In this document: in pieces, positions 41,312 to 49,726 of the stretch
Layout: each line of letters begins with the position of its first letter
Position numbering within the stretch: position 1 is the stretch's first letter
Assembly: GCA_045600105.1 (NCBI GenBank)
Contig: JAZRXG010000009.1
Coordinates: forward strand, 1 to 53,943
Length of the DNA stretch: 53,943 nt
Direction: 5' to 3'
Origin: UBA1206 sp045600105
Lineage (GTDB): Bacteria > Bacillota > Clostridia > Oscillospirales > CAG-382
Translations under genes and position numbers: made by a program
Notes under the pieces: generated by a model
What the model was told of the DNA's origin: nothing
The model's input: only the letters and a program-made list of their open reading frames with translations
Database searches by the model: none

Positions 41312-43339
41312 TTATTCGTCCAAGTTTACATAATCCGAAATGCTTATGCTTTCGGTCGTGCTGAGTGTCTGACCGTCGGCACCGCGCTGCTCGACGCAGA
41401 GCAGGCATTCTTCGTTTTCCGCGATCTCGTTCGGAGAAATGATAAGGGTGTTTTCGTTGACGAAAATGGTGTCAGCGGTGTCGCCGTTTATCAGGACCAC
41501 GCTCGACGGGGTGAATCCGTTTCCGCTTATGAAAAGCGCCTCGCCTATCAGCTCGCAGGATCTGACGGTCACGGGATAGGTGCCCATCTGAAGTACGGTG
41601 GGTACGAACGGATTCTCGCCGGAAGTGTAATATTTGTTGCCGTAAAGTATATCATATTCAAGCTCTTTGAGGTTTTCGAGATATTCTTCGTTGCCTTTGA
41701 AATTCTGATGATATTTCGTAAGTATGCCGTTGTTGCAGCCGAGAAGCGACATGACGTACGACGTGAGCTCGTATGCCTGAAGATCGACGGCGTCGGTCTT
41801 TATATCGGCGTTCGTCCAGACAACGTACTCGGTCTGGAAAATGTCGCCGTTTTCAAGGTCTTCGGCGGCTATTTCAAAGCTCGGCAGATGATCGCCGTAA
41901 AGCACGAGAATGACCTTTTCGTCATACTGTGAAAGCGCGTCGATGAGGTCTTCGAGGAAGGCGTCCATTTCGTGTATCTGGTTTACATAATATTCAAACG
42001 CGTTGTGCGAGTCCTCGAGCCCCGCGTTTACTTTTATTTCGGTTTCACCCTCGTGATCGTCGGGATATTTGCCGTGTCCCTGGACCGAAATGGCATAGAT
42101 GTAATCGAGCCCTTTGGTGGAATCGAGGCACTTGATTATTTCACCGACGAGCACGTCGTCCTTTGCCCAGCCCATCGGCGTGGTCTTTACGCCGTTCATA
42201 TACTCGACCGACGTGAAGGTGTCGAATCCGAGGTCGGCGTAGACCTTGTCGCGGTTGTAGAACGTGCCCTGGTGGTTATGTATGGCGTGGCAGGAATATC
42301 CGAGCTCCTTGAGAACGTAGTTCACGGTCTCGCAGGTGGTGTCCTGCATGACCGACTTGTACGGCACTTCGCCGACGCCGAAGTCGTCGATGTTCATCTG
42401 CGTGATTATCTCGAACTCGGTGTTCGCCGTACCAGCCCCGAGCGCCGGAACGGAAAGGAAGGCGTGCGAGCATTTTTCCTTGAGCGACGTGAAGAACGGC
42501 AGCGGATTTTCGGAAAAAGACGCGTTCTTCAGATAATTGACGTCAAAAAACGACTCGAGCTGCAAAAAAACGATGTTCGTGTCGGGGTCGATCTCGTTCG
42601 TTCCGATCGACGCGAGCAGGCTCCGCAGGTCCTCGATGTTCTCTTTGCTGTAATCGCTCGGCTTGTCGATGCCTCTGTCGATGGTGGAAATGCAGAACGA
42701 GAACGGAAAGCCGTATTTTCTGTATCCCGCGCTGATATTGGCGTAATCACGCGAGACAGTATCGGAATATTTGCCCGTGATGAGTATCGCCGCCGTGACT
42801 GCCAGCGACACGCCGACGGTGACGCCGACCTTGAGGTAAGAAACTCCGCGTTTTTTCTGCTTGATGATGACGAACACGATGGCGGTCACCGCGAGAACGA
42901 ACGCGATGCATATTATGACGATCTCAAACACGTTGAGGTAAACGTCGATTATGGTGATGACCGATTTGAGAAGCAGGATATCGTTCATCGAAAGCGGCGT
43001 GATGCGGAAATTCATCATCACGCAGTCGGCGATGGCAAGCCCGAGCCAGACGAGCGAAAAAATAAATATGAGCGAATAGCGTCTTTTGAAAAGAAGGCTT
43101 ACGGCGTATCCGGCGAATATGATGGCGGCGTTCGCCAAAAAGCGTATGGGGTTGCACACCATATACGAAAGCGCCGCGAAAAGCGACTGCCTGCAGAGGA
43201 TCTCGACCGTAAGGGTGACCAAAACCGAAAGAGCGGCAATGAACGTCACCGGATGTTTATCTATCCATCGGGCGACGCCGGAAAAACGTTTTGCCGTTTT
43301 TTCGCCGCCTTTTTCGGTTTTTTCCGAAACCGTTTCCAT
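41312..43339 (-). CDS. LTA synthase family sulfatase-like membrane protein
   Basis: 675 residues from ATG 43339, behind GGAGG. Five N-terminal membrane spans (~25-200) precede an extracellular sulfatase-fold domain: TNIVFLQLESFFD (metal Glu), GAGTANTEFEIIT with the catalytic Thr, HNHQGTFYNRDKVYADLGF, ISVQGHGKYP, and LVLYGDHLPS (metal Asp-His). A C-terminal ~90-residue IPT/Ig-like module is unusual for LtaS (VRSCELIGEALFISGNGFTPS). Transfers glycerol phosphate or a related group to a cell-surface polymer. Monocistronic. Confidence 0.87.
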   Translation of the reverse strand: METVSEKTEKGGEKTAKRFSGVARWIDKHPVTFIAALSVLVTLTVEILCRQSLFAALSYMVCNPIRFLANAAIIFAGYAVSLLFKRRYSLIFIFSLVWLGLAIADCVMMNFRITPLSMNDILLLKSVITIIDVYLNVFEIVIICIAFVLAVTAIVFVIIKQKKRGVSYLKVGVTVGVSLAVTAAILITGKYSDTVSRDYANISAGYRKYGFPFSFCISTIDRGIDKPSDYSKENIEDLRSLLASIGTNEIDPDTNIVFLQLESFFDVNYLKNASFSENPLPFFTSLKEKCSHAFLSVPALGAGTANTEFEIITQMNIDDFGVGEVPYKSVMQDTTCETVNYVLKELGYSCHAIHNHQGTFYNRDKVYADLGFDTFTSVEYMNGVKTTPMGWAKDDVLVGEIIKCLDSTKGLDYIYAISVQGHGKYPDDHEGETEIKVNAGLEDSHNAFEYYVNQIHEMDAFLEDLIDALSQYDEKVILVLYGDHLPSFEIAAEDLENGDIFQTEYVVWTNADIKTDAVDLQAYELTSYVMSLLGCNNGILTKYHQNFKGNEEYLENLKELEYDILYGNKYYTSGENPFVPTVLQMGTYPVTVRSCELIGEALFISGNGFTPSSVVLINGDTADTIFVNENTLIISPNEIAENEECLLCVEQRGADGQTLSTTESISISDYVNLDE

Positions 43340-43371
43340 TGTTATGACCTCCGGTTGTTTTATACCAAACG

Positions 43372-43400
43372 ATAATAGCACCGAAGCGGTGCCGTTTCAA
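43372..43400 (-). promoter_or_regulatory. Promoter of the LTA-synthase-like gene
   Basis: Minus strand TTGAAA (43400-43395), 17 bp, TATTAT (43377-43372); the spacer contains an ACCGCTTCGGT dyad. Confidence 0.65.
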
Positions 43401-43504
43401 CGTAAAAAATGTTAAACTTTTATTTTCTTCCGTCACGGAATAATCACCTTTTTATTGGCAAAAATAGAATCAGGAGAATAACTTGATACAAAAGGATGAT
43501 TTAT

Positions 43505-43888
43505 GTGACAGGAAACAATCCCGTAAGAAGAGGGGACATATACTACGCCGATCTTTCTCCGGTCGTCGGCTCGGAGCAGGGCGGGATGCGTCCCGTTCTG
43601 ATAATACAGAACGACGTCGGCAACCGCTATTCTCCGACGGTGATCGCGGCGGCGATAACGAGCCGCACCGACAAAGCAAAGCTCCCGACCCACATCGAGG
43701 TCGGGCCCGACTCGGGGCTTGCGAGGTCGTCCGTGATTTTGTGCGAACAAATACGCACTCTCGACAAAAAACGCCTGAAAGACCGCATGGGACACCTCGG
43801 TGAAGACACGATGACGCTCGTGAACGAGGCGATATCCGTGTCGTTCGGGCTCACGTCGGACGACGCGCGCTCTGATTCCGCGAGTTAG
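43505..43888 (+). CDS. mazF: MazF/PemK-type endoribonuclease toxin
   Basis: 127 residues from GTG 43505, which has AAAGGA 9 nt upstream; ATG 43496 abuts that site. MazF fold: RRGDIYYADLSPVVGSEQGG at the N-terminus (key Arg and the S-E-Q-G-G loop), RPVLIIQND, SPTVIAAAITS, SVILCEQIRTLDKKRL. Cuts single-stranded mRNA at short motifs. No MazE-like antitoxin ORF is visible directly upstream (43401-43504). In Bacillus the pair sits just after alr; here alr lies next to mazF but convergent. Followed by an intrinsic terminator. Confidence 0.9.
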   Translation: MTGNNPVRRGDIYYADLSPVVGSEQGGMRPVLIIQNDVGNRYSPTVIAAAITSRTDKAKLPTHIEVGPDSGLARSSVILCEQIRTLDKKRLKDRMGHLGEDTMTLVNEAISVSFGLTSDDARSDSAS

Positions 43889-43903
43889 TCCTCCATTATA
43901 TCT

Positions 43904-43931
43904 GCCGCCGCCGAACGCGGCGGCTTTTTTT
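43904..43931 (+). terminator. Terminator of mazF
   Basis: GCCGCCG - CCGAACG - CGGCGGC followed by seven T, plus strand only. It touches the convergent alr 3' end. Confidence 0.85.
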
Positions 43932-45027
43932 ATACGTAAATCTTGGGAACTCTCGATTTGAGAGCGCAGAGCAGCTCGTAATTTATAGTTCCGATACGTT
44001 CCGCCTGCTCGTTGACGGAAATATGCTCGCCGAATATCTCGGCTCTGTCGCCGACCGAGCAATCGACTCCGCTGACATCGACCATGCACATATCCATGCA
44101 CACTCTGCCGAGTATGGGCACGCGTCTGCCGTTGATGTATACCTCGCCGCCGTCCGAAAGTCCGCGGAACATACCGTCGGCGTAGCCTACCGAAAGTGTG
44201 GCGGCGGTCATATCGCGGTCGGCAACGAAAGCGCCGCCGTAGCTGACGGCATCGCCTTTGTGAAGGCGGGTGAGCTGCGCGACCTGAGTGACGAACGACA
44301 TGACGGGGCGGAGCGCACCGTTGTTTTTGCCCGCGGGATCGAGGCCGTAGATGATTATTCCGGCACGGACCGCGTCAAGGTGCATTTCGGGATGGGCAAG
44401 AAGTGCCGCGGAATTGCAGCAATGGCGCATACCGACGTCGACGCCCTCCCTTTCGCATCTGTCAAGCAGAGCTTTGAAGGACGCGAACTGTTTTTCGGTC
44501 ATATCGCTCTCCGGCACGTCGGCGCAGGAAAAATGGGTGAATATGCCCTCGACCTTGAGGTTTTCGAGATCATGGATGGATTTCACGTCGGCAAACGCCG
44601 CGTCGGTCTCGTCCGCCGAATGGCAGTATATACCGAGTCTCGACATTCCCGTGTCTACCTTGATGTGTATGCGCAGCTTTATACCGACTTCGCTCAGCTC
44701 CCTCGCGTGGTGGACCGAGTTGACGTTCTGTATCATATCGTATTCCGCGATGTAATGAGCGTATTCGGTAGGCGTATAGCCGAGGATGATGATGTCGCTC
44801 TTTATCCCGTTGTCACGCAGCGTTACGCCCTCGGCAACAGTGGCGACGGCGAACATATCGCAGCCGTTCGATTCGAGCACACGGCACACCTCGACGGCGC
44901 CGTGACCGTACGAATCAGCCTTTACCACCGCGATGACGCGGGAGGACGCGCACTTGCTCTTGATATATTTGTAGTTATGTATGAGATTTTCGATGTTTAT
45001 GAGCGCCTGAGCGCGTTTTTCCGTCAT
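43930..45027 (-). CDS. alr: Alanine racemase
   Basis: 365 residues. The PLP-binding Lys lies in AVVKADSYGHG (~33-43). HIKVDTGMSRLGI, GIFTHFSCAD, VRAGIIIYGLDP and YADGMFRGLSDGG (catalytic Tyr region ~260) complete a fold-type III racemase; VCMDMCMVDVSG is the usual C-terminal strand. Makes D-alanine for peptidoglycan. It follows a small lipoprotein gene on the same strand (34-nt gap) and the nnr gene upstream, so the three look like one unit. The order nnr-lipoprotein-alr next to mazF mirrors the ydcC-alr-ndoA neighbourhood of Bacillus. Confidence 0.94.
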   Translation of the reverse strand: MTEKRAQALINIENLIHNYKYIKSKCASSRVIAVVKADSYGHGAVEVCRVLESNGCDMFAVATVAEGVTLRDNGIKSDIIILGYTPTEYAHYIAEYDMIQNVNSVHHARELSEVGIKLRIHIKVDTGMSRLGIYCHSADETDAAFADVKSIHDLENLKVEGIFTHFSCADVPESDMTEKQFASFKALLDRCEREGVDVGMRHCCNSAALLAHPEMHLDAVRAGIIIYGLDPAGKNNGALRPVMSFVTQVAQLTRLHKGDAVSYGGAFVADRDMTAATLSVGYADGMFRGLSDGGEVYINGRRVPILGRVCMDMCMVDVSGVDCSVGDRAEIFGEHISVNEQAERIGTINYELLCALKSRVPKIYV

Positions 45028-45061
45028 TTTTCTTCTTCCGTTTCCGTCGATTCCGTTGTTT

Positions 45062-45565
45062 TTATTGTAAAAACGTATATTCGTAGGTTTCTTTGCCGTT
45101 TTCGGCTTTCGCGCTGACGATGTCGCCCGTTTTTCCGTTGACTTCGACGCTGTAAACGTATATCCCCGACGTCGTTTTGTATACCCTGCCGGTCCCGGTG
45201 CTTTCCGAGACGTAAGTACCGTCGCCGAGAGAAGACGACACGGCGTTTATCACGTCGTCGAGCGTGAATATCCTTTTTGCCGCTCTCGGCGGAAGCGTCA
45301 CCGTTATACCGTCGTAGGAAGCGTTCACCCCGCTTTCGTCGCGGACGAGAGTAAGTCCCCCGAGAGACTCGGGCGACGTTACCGTCGCAGTCGCTTTGCC
45401 CTCTTCTTTTTTGTAAGTGAACGAGTAGGCGTCGCTTTTCACGCTGTATTCAAACGGCAAAGCAAGGCGTTTTTTCAGTCCGTCCGCTCCGTCGCCGTCC
45501 GGCGAGCAGCCGACGCAAAGCAGCAAAAGGGCAAGCAAAAGCGGCAGAACAAGCAGTTTTTTCAT
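45062..45565 (-). CDS. Small lipoprotein in the nnr-alr unit
   Basis: 167 residues. Lipobox LLLCVGC at residues ~14-20 after a Leu-rich signal. The mature part is beta-rich: FEYSVKSDAYSFTYKKEEGK, ATVTSPESLGGLTLVRD, VNASYDGITVTLPPRAAK, and IYVYSVEVNGKTGDIVSAK. The alternating strand pattern is consistent with a LolA-like half-barrel. Its slot before alr corresponds to Bacillus YdcC, a LolA-like lipoprotein, but the match is positional more than sequence based. Function unknown. Confidence 0.7.
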   Translation of the reverse strand: MKKLLVLPLLLALLLLCVGCSPDGDGADGLKKRLALPFEYSVKSDAYSFTYKKEEGKATATVTSPESLGGLTLVRDESGVNASYDGITVTLPPRAAKRIFTLDDVINAVSSSLGDGTYVSESTGTGRVYKTTSGIYVYSVEVNGKTGDIVSAKAENGKETYEYTFLQ

Positions 45566-45615
45566 TTACCATACACTCCCGAAACAAAATTGTTTGCGGG
45601 AAATGCAGTATAACG

Positions 45616-47094
45616 TCAGCCGAGGAGACGTCCGATCTCCGCAGGAAGGTCGTGCGGAAGCATGCCGCGTGTACCGTATTTCGGTACAAGCTCATCAGCG
45701 GCTTTGCCGTGGACGTAAACGCCGATGCAGGCGGCTTTGAGAGCGGTGACGCCCTGTGCCGCGAGTGACGCGATGACTCCTGCCAGAATATCCCCGCTTC
45801 CACCCTTTGAAAGCGCGGTATTGCCCGTCGTGTTTATGAACACGTCACCGTTGGGGGACGCGACGACGGTGCGGTCGCCCTTGAGTACCACCACGCAGCA
45901 GTATTCCATTGCGAACGCCCGCGCACATTCGATGCGGTTGCGGCAGACGTATTCGACGTCTTCGCCGATAAGGCGCGCCATTTCACCGGGGTGCGGCGTG
46001 AGGATAACGTCGCCCTGCATTTCCATCAAGACATTTATATGCGAGGCGAGGTAATTTATGCCGTCGGCGTCGATTATGGTTATCTGTTTCTGTTTTTTGA
46101 GAAGCTCTCCGAGCACGTTGTCGTAATTTCTGCCGATGCCGCAGCCGACGAGGAAGGCGGAATATTTCTGATTTGCAACGTCTTCCTTGGTGAACGGTAC
46201 GAATACCGGCTCGGAAAGGCGATTTTTGAGTATCGAAAGAGTGGTCTCGTCGCCCGTGAGCTTAAGAAGACCGACCCCGCTTCTGAGAGAAGCAAGAGAC
46301 GCGAGATACGCCGAGCCCGGCATATTCGGGCTGCCGAGAAGCGCGAGCAGAGTGCCGTAGCTTCCCTTGTTGGTGTTGGGTGATCTGTATGGCAGATACG
46401 AAAGCACGCTTTCGTCGATTACGCAGCCCATGGGACGCACCGATTCGAGCACTTCCTCGGGCACGCCGATGTCGGCGACGTAGACTTTGCCGCAGTATTC
46501 GAGAGCGGGCTGGGACACGGTGGCTGCCTTGTGCGACGTGAAGGTGACGGTGTGATCCGCCATCACGCAGTTGGACGACGCGCTACCGTCGGCGCTGACG
46601 CCCGTGGGGATGTCCACCGCGAGAACGACCGCGTCCGAGGTGTTGGCGAGAGCCACGAGCTTGAGCTCGTCTCCCCAGAGCTCGCCGGCGAACGCGATGC
46701 CGTGGAGCGCGTCGACGATGAGAGTGGCGGACGAAGCGAGCGCCTCGACGCCTTCGGGATCGTCGGAATATTTGATGAGCACGCCGCCTGCCTCGGTGTA
46801 TCTTTCGAGGTATTTTTCGGCGTCCTCGTTCTTCGACTTGGTGACGTGTACCGTGCGTACCTTTATTCCGGCGTCACGCATGAGACACGCGAGCGCGTAG
46901 CCGTCGCCGCCGTTGCCTCCGCGTCCGGACATGATAAGTACGGATGAAGTGTCGATACCGTTCCTTCTGATGTAATCGAACAGCTCTTTTGCGGCGTTGC
47001 CCATGAGGGTGAAGGAGCTTATCCCGTAGTTCGCCGATCTGCCGTCGGCTTCTTTTACGGACGACGCGGAAAGAAAAATGTTTTCTGTCTTCAT
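45616..47094 (-). CDS. nnr: Bifunctional NAD(P)H-hydrate epimerase/dehydratase
   Basis: 492 residues. The N-terminal YjeF epimerase domain (~1-210) has VLIMSGRGGNGGDGYALACL and VLAVDIPTGVSADG. The C-terminal ADP/ATP-dependent dehydratase domain (~225-490) has ALLGSPNMPGSAYLASLASLRSG (split: LLGSPNMPGSAYLA and LASLRSGVGLL), VILTPHPGEMARLIG and TALSKGGSGDILAGVIASL. Repairs NADHX and NADPHX. Usual fused architecture. It heads the minus-strand unit with the small lipoprotein and alr. Confidence 0.93.
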   Translation of the reverse strand: MKTENIFLSASSVKEADGRSANYGISSFTLMGNAAKELFDYIRRNGIDTSSVLIMSGRGGNGGDGYALACLMRDAGIKVRTVHVTKSKNEDAEKYLERYTEAGGVLIKYSDDPEGVEALASSATLIVDALHGIAFAGELWGDELKLVALANTSDAVVLAVDIPTGVSADGSASSNCVMADHTVTFTSHKAATVSQPALEYCGKVYVADIGVPEEVLESVRPMGCVIDESVLSYLPYRSPNTNKGSYGTLLALLGSPNMPGSAYLASLASLRSGVGLLKLTGDETTLSILKNRLSEPVFVPFTKEDVANQKYSAFLVGCGIGRNYDNVLGELLKKQKQITIIDADGINYLASHINVLMEMQGDVILTPHPGEMARLIGEDVEYVCRNRIECARAFAMEYCCVVVLKGDRTVVASPNGDVFINTTGNTALSKGGSGDILAGVIASLAAQGVTALKAACIGVYVHGKAADELVPKYGTRGMLPHDLPAEIGRLLG

Positions 47095-47128
47095 TCAATA
47101 CACGACCTTTCCATAGTATTTCAACGAT

Positions 47129-47157
47129 ATTTTATCACGTTCACTCCGTAAATGCAA
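47129..47157 (-). promoter_or_regulatory. Promoter of the nnr-alr unit
   Basis: Minus strand TTGCAT (47157-47152), 17 bp, TAAAAT (47134-47129), in the 71-bp gap after the beta-propeller-like gene. Confidence 0.6.
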
Positions 47158-47165
47158 CACCAAAA

Positions 47166-47864
47166 TCATTTTTTTGATATTCCGTCGGCGACAAAAGCGA
47201 AAGAGCCGAATATCGACGTGTTGAGCTTCCCTTCCGTGAACACGGGAACGACGTACGTGTAAAGATAGCCGAACGAAAACACGCCGTAAAGCTCTTCTCC
47301 CCACGGTATGAACGACTTGAGCTCCGCTCCGTCGGGCAGCGTTCCGCCGATGCGGTCGACGGTCACGTATTTCCTGCCGTTTTCCTCGTAATGCAGGGCT
47401 CTGTGACTGCCGAAATCGTTCCAATGCAGAAAAGTCCTGCCGACGGGAGTGCGCGTCACCGTTCTGTCGTAGCTCCCGTCGGTTGAATAGATACGCAGCG
47501 AATGAGGATGCGTGACGTCGAACCCGCTGCCGTCGAAGCGGTATCCGGCGTCGAGTATGTTCCTCGCGTCAGACGCGTTCTGCGCTTCCGCCACGACCGA
47601 GCCGACCTCCTCGAAACGTGAGTTGACCGCGTATATCCTGCCTCTGCGTCCGCCGCCGAGGCAGCAGAATCTGCCGTTTCTTTCGTCGTATTTCGCGTTT
47701 TCGTAGGGGCGCAGGGTGCGGTAACGGTCAAGAAAGACGCCGTTCCGGTCGAAAGCGAAAACGTACGGGGTCAGCCCGTCGATTGCGTAAAGGCGTTTTC
47801 CGTCGAACGCGGCGGCAGACGGAGAAACGGACGTCGGAAGAATGAACGATAATGATAACGTCAA
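47166..47864 (-). CDS. Unrecognised protein with beta-propeller-like repeats
   Basis: 232 residues from TTG 47864, chosen because GAGG lies 8 nt upstream; a longer ATG frame (47957) lacks a site. A short hydrophobic N-terminus (TLSLSFILPTSVSPSAAA) could be a signal. Repeated strands such as GKRLYAIDGLTPYVFAFDRNG, GRIYAVNSRFEEVGSV and SLRIYSTDGSYDRTV suggest a partial 6-bladed propeller of the YncE type. No catalytic motif is visible and I recognise no family. A beta-propeller binding role is inference. Divergent from the dCMP deaminase gene. Confidence 0.6.
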   Translation of the reverse strand: MTLSLSFILPTSVSPSAAAFDGKRLYAIDGLTPYVFAFDRNGVFLDRYRTLRPYENAKYDERNGRFCCLGGGRRGRIYAVNSRFEEVGSVVAEAQNASDARNILDAGYRFDGSGFDVTHPHSLRIYSTDGSYDRTVTRTPVGRTFLHWNDFGSHRALHYEENGRKYVTVDRIGGTLPDGAELKSFIPWGEELYGVFSFGYLYTYVVPVFTEGKLNTSIFGSFAFVADGISKK

Positions 47865-47963
47865 AGCGCAGCACCTCGTTATATTGTATGCGTCTTTTGC
47901 CGGAACGGCACGGAAAACGTACACAAAATTTTCGGTTTGGACACAACTGAAACGCACAAGCTC

Positions 47964-47992
47964 TTGATTTTTGCCTTTCGCGATGATATAAT
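47964..47992 (+). promoter_or_regulatory. Promoter of the dCMP deaminase gene run
   Basis: TTGATT (47964-47969), 17 bp, TATAAT (47987-47992); start expected ~42 nt before the ATG at 48041. Confidence 0.75.
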
Positions 47993-48040
47993 CAGTAAAT
48001 GTATAAATATGTCTGAATATATATTATCGGAGGAACGCAG

Positions 48041-48526
48041 ATGGAACGCCTTTCAAAGCCGAACTACTACCTTGACATAGCGCAGACCGTCGCCGAAAGA
48101 GGCACGTGCCTCAGACGCAAATTCGGTGCCATTATAGTCAAAAACGACAGCATTGTTTCCACCGGCTACGCCGGCGCGCCGAGAGGCAGAAAAAACTGCT
48201 GCGACATCGGTGAATGTATGCGCGAAAAGCTGGGCATCCCCAGAGGAGAAAGATATGAGCTCTGCCGCTCGGTACACGCCGAGGCAAACGCCATAATCGC
48301 CGCCCCGCGTGAGACGATGATAGGCGCAGACCTTTACCTTGCCTGCATATCGCCCCAAACGCACGAGCTCGTGGGCGGCACCTGCTGCTGCCAGATGTGC
48401 AAGAGGCTCGTCATCAACGCCGGCATCGCGCACGTTTACGTCCGCGAGACCGCCGATAAATATACGGTTTACAACGTTTCCGACTGGATAGAAAACGACG
48501 ACAGTCTCGGACAGATCGGCTATTGA
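48041..48526 (+). CDS. Deoxycytidylate (dCMP) deaminase family protein
   Basis: 161 residues behind GGAGG. Zinc site: SVHAEANAII (His plus catalytic Glu, ~85-94) and CCQMCKRLVINAGI (Cys pair, ~118-124), with YAGAPRGRKNC in the substrate loop. dCMP deaminase makes dUMP for thymidylate synthesis. Unusual: the residue before the C-x-x-C pair is Cys, giving a run of three Cys (TCCCQMC), where most family members have Pro. Heads a plus-strand run with a lipoprotein, rimI and tsaD. It complements the Cdd domain at 10610 in pyrimidine salvage. Confidence 0.88.
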   Translation: MERLSKPNYYLDIAQTVAERGTCLRRKFGAIIVKNDSIVSTGYAGAPRGRKNCCDIGECMREKLGIPRGERYELCRSVHAEANAIIAAPRETMIGADLYLACISPQTHELVGGTCCCQMCKRLVINAGIAHVYVRETADKYTVYNVSDWIENDDSLGQIGY

Positions 48527-48539
48527 GGTAATTTTCGGT

Positions 48540-49298
48540 ATGAAAAAAACTGCTGCATTCATTCTTTTGATAACTCTCTGCGTTTCGCTTTTCGCCTGCT
48601 CGCCCGACACCACGCCCACCGAAGAAGGGTTCGTCATCAACGACACGGGTGAGGAATACGTATGGTGCCGCGGCGTATTTGCCGTGACGGTCGGCGACGT
48701 TTTCGTCACCGAGGAAGGCACAAAAGGCTACTGCGTCATCGTGAACGAAGAGGCGAAGGAGGGCGAATCGCCCCGTTTCCTCTGCGATAACGACAAAGAC
48801 CTGCCGTACGTCTACCGCATCAACACCTTCCCCGATTTTACCGCGGCGAATTTCGAGCCGATCGCGGCGCAGCTCTGGCTTGAAGGCGACTACGCCGCCC
48901 AGGAAATGGGCAAGCTGCTCCCCGAGGAAGAATATCTTGAAGCGTATTGGACGCCCGAGGAACTCGCGAGACTGCGCGCCGAACGCGAAAGCGAACGGCT
49001 GCTTTGCGAGCAGAACAGCGAAAAATATTACGCGAGCTACGATTACGTTTATATGATCCGCGACACGATCGCGAAAGAAGAGATAGTCAAGACAGAGCCC
49101 CCGACGGTGAACGAAATGGACATCGATTTCACGCTGCACATCCGTCTGCTTTCGGCGGCATATCCCGGGCTTTACTACGAGGTCGTTTTCTGGCGCGATC
49201 TCAACGGCATGAACTATCTTTACGACATGGAACACGGAAATTCCTATTACTGCCCCGTTCCGCTCACCTATTATTTCTGGGGAGGGCTCACCGAGTGA
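48540..49298 (+). CDS. Lipoprotein of unknown function
   Basis: 252 residues. Signal MKKTAAFILLITLCVSLFAC with a lipobox Cys at 20. The mature part has an acidic helix-rich middle (EEYLEAYWTPEELARLRAER, ~135-155) and a C-terminal block LHIRLLSAAYPGLYYEVVFW followed by GNSYYCPVPLTYYFWGGL. No known family recognised. It sits between dCMP deaminase (14 nt) and rimI (4-nt overlap, GTGA), so it is co-transcribed with housekeeping genes, which is uncommon for an extracytoplasmic protein. Confidence 0.72.
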   Translation: MKKTAAFILLITLCVSLFACSPDTTPTEEGFVINDTGEEYVWCRGVFAVTVGDVFVTEEGTKGYCVIVNEEAKEGESPRFLCDNDKDLPYVYRINTFPDFTAANFEPIAAQLWLEGDYAAQEMGKLLPEEEYLEAYWTPEELARLRAERESERLLCEQNSEKYYASYDYVYMIRDTIAKEEIVKTEPPTVNEMDIDFTLHIRLLSAAYPGLYYEVVFWRDLNGMNYLYDMEHGNSYYCPVPLTYYFWGGLTE

Positions 49299-49726
49299 CG
49301 GTAAGAAGGATAACAGAAAGCGAAGCGGAAGAAGCGGCTCGCCTTGAAAAGGAATGTCTTTTCTTTCCGTGGAGCAAAAACGAGATAATCTCGTTCATCG
49401 CATCCCCCCACTCGTTCTATTACGCCGCTTTTGAAGACGGCGTGATGGTCGGTATTCTGAGCGCCTCCGTCGGTGCAGGAGAATGCAGCGTCGACAACGT
49501 GGCGGTACGCCCGTCTTACAGAAGACGCGGAGTGGGTTCGGAGCTGTTGAAGGAACTTTTTTACGCCGCAAAAAAAGAAGACTGCCGCAGCGCGTACCTC
49601 GAAGTCGCCGAAGACAATATCGGCGCGATCGCGCTTTACGGCAGATTCGGATTCACTTCTGTGGGCAGACGACCGCATTTTTACGGTAAAACCGACGCTC
49701 TGCTCATGAAATCGGAGGAAATATGA
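49295..49726 (+). CDS. rimI: Ribosomal protein alanine acetyltransferase RimI
   Basis: 143 residues from GTG 49295, which overlaps the lipoprotein stop (GTGA) and follows GGGAGG. GNAT core: RRITESEAEEAARLEKECLF, the CoA loop VAVRPSYRRRGVGSELLKEL (R-R-x-G-V-G, ~72-85), YLEVAEDNIGAIALYGRFGF and RPHFYG at the C-terminus, the latter two typical of RimI. Acetylates the N-terminal Ala of S18. The gene pair rimI-tsaD is conserved in many bacteria; they overlap by 4 nt. Confidence 0.9.
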   Translation: MTVRRITESEAEEAARLEKECLFFPWSKNEIISFIASPHSFYYAAFEDGVMVGILSASVGAGECSVDNVAVRPSYRRRGVGSELLKELFYAAKKEDCRSAYLEVAEDNIGAIALYGRFGFTSVGRRPHFYGKTDALLMKSEEI

